This document shows positions 4,727 through 6,084 of a stretch of 6,084 nt of DNA, piece after piece. The first letter of the stretch is position 1. Every line of letters starts with the position of its first letter. Both the position numbers and the translations under genes were made by a program. The notes below the pieces were generated by a model. That model was not told where the DNA came from. It saw nothing but the letters and a program-made list of their open reading frames with translations, and ran no database searches. This DNA is from Treponema sp. (GTDB lineage: Bacteria > Spirochaetota > Spirochaetia > Treponematales > Breznakiellaceae), in NCBI GenBank assembly GCA_031273835.1, contig JAISRD010000062.1, positions 1 through 6,084 of the forward strand, in the 5' to 3' direction.

Positions 4727-6084
4727 TACTGCCTCCCGCCCAGGGTACCGAAGGGGACCCCCATGGCGTATTCAAGATCAAGAAGACCCTGTAGATAATC
4801 AATATTCTGCCTTAACATCCCGAGCCTTGCCTGTCTTAGGTCCTGCTCGGCGCTCTGTACATCCAGGAGCTGCCTTAGGCCCCCCCGGTAGGCCTGCTCG
4901 GTAAGCTGGTAGCTCCGTTCCGCAAGCCGTACCGTAGCCCTTTGGGCTTCCGAGGCGGTTCTTATTTGTTCCAGGGAAAAAACGGTGGTATAAACGTTTA
5001 TCTCCGTTTCCCGTATGGTCTGGGCCAGGTTAAGGTTCAGGCTCTTCACCGTGTCGTCTATCTCCTTTACCCCCCGTGCGCCGGAACTAAAGGGCAGGTA
5101 ATTATCAAGCCTGAACACGAGGCTTAGGGTAAGCTGTCCGCTGACTCCGGTTCCGCTTCCCTTTGCCCAGTTATCGCCGTCAAACCAGCCGTTGTTAAAG
5201 GGATCTGAAAGGGTACGGCCGTAGTTCCATCCCAGGGAAAGGGAGGGGGTGTAGTTCGCGTACCAGGAGGCCCATTTTCCGCTTTCGGCGCTCAACAGGG
5301 CGTTCCGCTGGGCCTGAATATTCCAATTTCCCGCTCCGGCCCTGGCGCTGAGATCCGTCGCGTCCAGGGGGATAAATTGTATTTCCCCGGGAATGGGATC
5401 AAGGGCGAATTCGGCGCCGTTGGGCAGCCCCAAAAGCAGGGCGTAATTTGAAACCAAGGTCTTATACCCGCTTTCCGCCTGATCCAGATTAGGTTTAAAA
5501 TTTTCCACCGACACCTGGGCGCGGAGCCAGTCAACTTCGGGGATAAGCCCGGCCCGGTAATTGGCCTGGGCCATGGCCGCCTGGCGCTGGAGATTCGTGA
5601 AGCTTTCCTTGAGTATGTCAAGCTGTTCCTGGGTATAGACAATCTCATAGTAGAGCCGCCGGACATTCTGCTCTATTTGGGCCCTGGTTTGTTCATAGCT
5701 GATGAGGCCGCTTTCATACTCCTGCTTAAGTCTCTTTATATTTTTAAACATGGCGATATTGAGGCCGAGTTGAAGCTGGAGCTGTCCGTTAAACCCCCAC
5801 TGGGAAGCGCCTCCTCCCATGGGGATAGACACTCCTCCCGGCAGGGAGATTACCGTAGGTTCCAATTCTTCATTCAAACGCGACAGAGTTCCGGCAAGCT
5901 GGGCCGAGGGGATGAACTGGTTCCAGGAAAAGGCGGACTGTTGACGCTTGGTTTCCGTACCTATTCTGGCAATTTCCAGATTGAGGTTGTTCTTCATCGC
6001 CAGATCAACCGCCTCGTCCGGAGTTAAACGTTGAACCTGGGCAAAAATACCCGGAGAAATCAGCAGAAATACCGCCCAAAAAAG
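4726..6084 (-). CDS. TolC-family outer-membrane efflux channel (5' partial), BesC-like
   Basis: The frame is open from the window edge to a TAA at 4728-4726, giving 452 residues. The first visible residues, LFWAVFLLISPGIFAQ, are the hydrophobic core and probable cleavage site (after IFA) of a signal peptide, so only a few N-terminal codons should be missing. The mature part opens with LTPDEAVDLAMKNNLNLEIA, the usual start of outer-membrane efflux proteins. Two structural repeats follow: beta-strand regions at about 56-108 and 272-338, and paired long helices carrying YRAGLIPEVDWLRAQVSVEN (176-195) and YRGGLRQLLDVQSAEQDLRQ (399-418). Such proteins form trimeric barrels with a periplasmic helical tunnel. 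The second barrel segment has a Trp/Asn/Gly-rich loop (294-313) that is probably extracellular. A Met at 5997-5995 is internal and not the start. The stop overlaps the adaptor start by one base. The substrate is unknown. Confidence 0.94.
   Translation of the reverse strand, partial: LFWAVFLLISPGIFAQVQRLTPDEAVDLAMKNNLNLEIARIGTETKRQQSAFSWNQFIPSAQLAGTLSRLNEELEPTVISLPGGVSIPMGGGASQWGFNGQLQLQLGLNIAMFKNIKRLKQEYESGLISYEQTRAQIEQNVRRLYYEIVYTQEQLDILKESFTNLQRQAAMAQANYRAGLIPEVDWLRAQVSVENFKPNLDQAESGYKTLVSNYALLLGLPNGAEFALDPIPGEIQFIPLDATDLSARAGAGNWNIQAQRNALLSAESGKWASWYANYTPSLSLGWNYGRTLSDPFNNGWFDGDNWAKGSGTGVSGQLTLSLVFRLDNYLPFSSGARGVKEIDDTVKSLNLNLAQTIRETEINVYTTVFSLEQIRTASEAQRATVRLAERSYQLTEQAYRGGLRQLLDVQSAEQDLRQARLGMLRQNIDYLQGLLDLEYAMGVPFGTLGGRQ
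4732..4737 (-). promoter_or_regulatory. Ribosome binding site of the adaptor gene, inside the channel gene
   Basis: GGGAGG on the minus strand lies five bases before the adaptor ATG at 4726-4724 and is part of the codons for the channel's last residues (GGRQ). Together with the TAATG stop-start overlap it indicates translational coupling of channel and adaptor. Confidence 0.75.

Noticed and set aside
4726..5997. Start of the TolC-type gene at the ATG at 5997-5995 (MKNNLNLEI)
   Set aside because: The frame stays open upstream and encodes a signal peptide core followed by the typical LTPDEAVDLA segment, so this Met is internal. The similarity to the adaptor start MKNN is coincidental.

Overview
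The window is one minus-strand operon fragment encoding a complete-looking tripartite RND-type efflux system. All genes read right to left. In transcription order they are: an outer-membrane TolC-type channel (4726-6084, 5' end just outside the window), a periplasmic lipoprotein adaptor of the membrane fusion protein (MFP) type (3632-4726), an inner-membrane RND pump of the HAE1/AcrB type (356-3604), a small PII-like protein of the kind called PG0541-family transporter-associated protein (58-369), and the first codons of what is probably one more gene (1-42). The channel and adaptor share one base (TAATG), the adaptor and pump are 27 bases apart, and the pump and small protein overlap by 14 bases. 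The set therefore looks co-transcribed and translationally coupled. No promoter, terminator, RNA gene, mobile element or CRISPR array was seen, and there is no non-coding stretch over 30 bases.

The organism is most likely a spirochaete, probably Treponema-like. This is inferred from three things: the gene order channel-adaptor-pump matches besC-besA-besB of Borrelia; the adaptor lacks the alpha-helical hairpin between its two lipoyl half-motifs, the feature described for Borrelia BesA; and PG0541-like proteins follow RND genes in Spirochaetes and Bacteroidetes. The DNA is GC-rich (clearly above 50% by eye), so it is not a Borrelia. A Bacteroidetes-type host cannot be excluded.

By family knowledge, the pump would take substrates from the periplasm or inner membrane using the proton motive force, the adaptor would bridge pump and channel, and the channel would export across the outer membrane. 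The substrate cannot be read from the sequence. The small PII-like protein is the least understood part and may be a cytoplasmic regulator of the pump.

Points worth a second look are the hairpin-less adaptor with a charged insert of about 49 residues, the PII-like partner overlapping the pump gene, a nine-G tract inside the pump gene where gain or loss of one G gives an early stop, an altered proton-relay set (D-N / N instead of D-D / K), a perfect 12-bp stem within the pump coding sequence, and a dnaX-like slippery heptamer in the adaptor.
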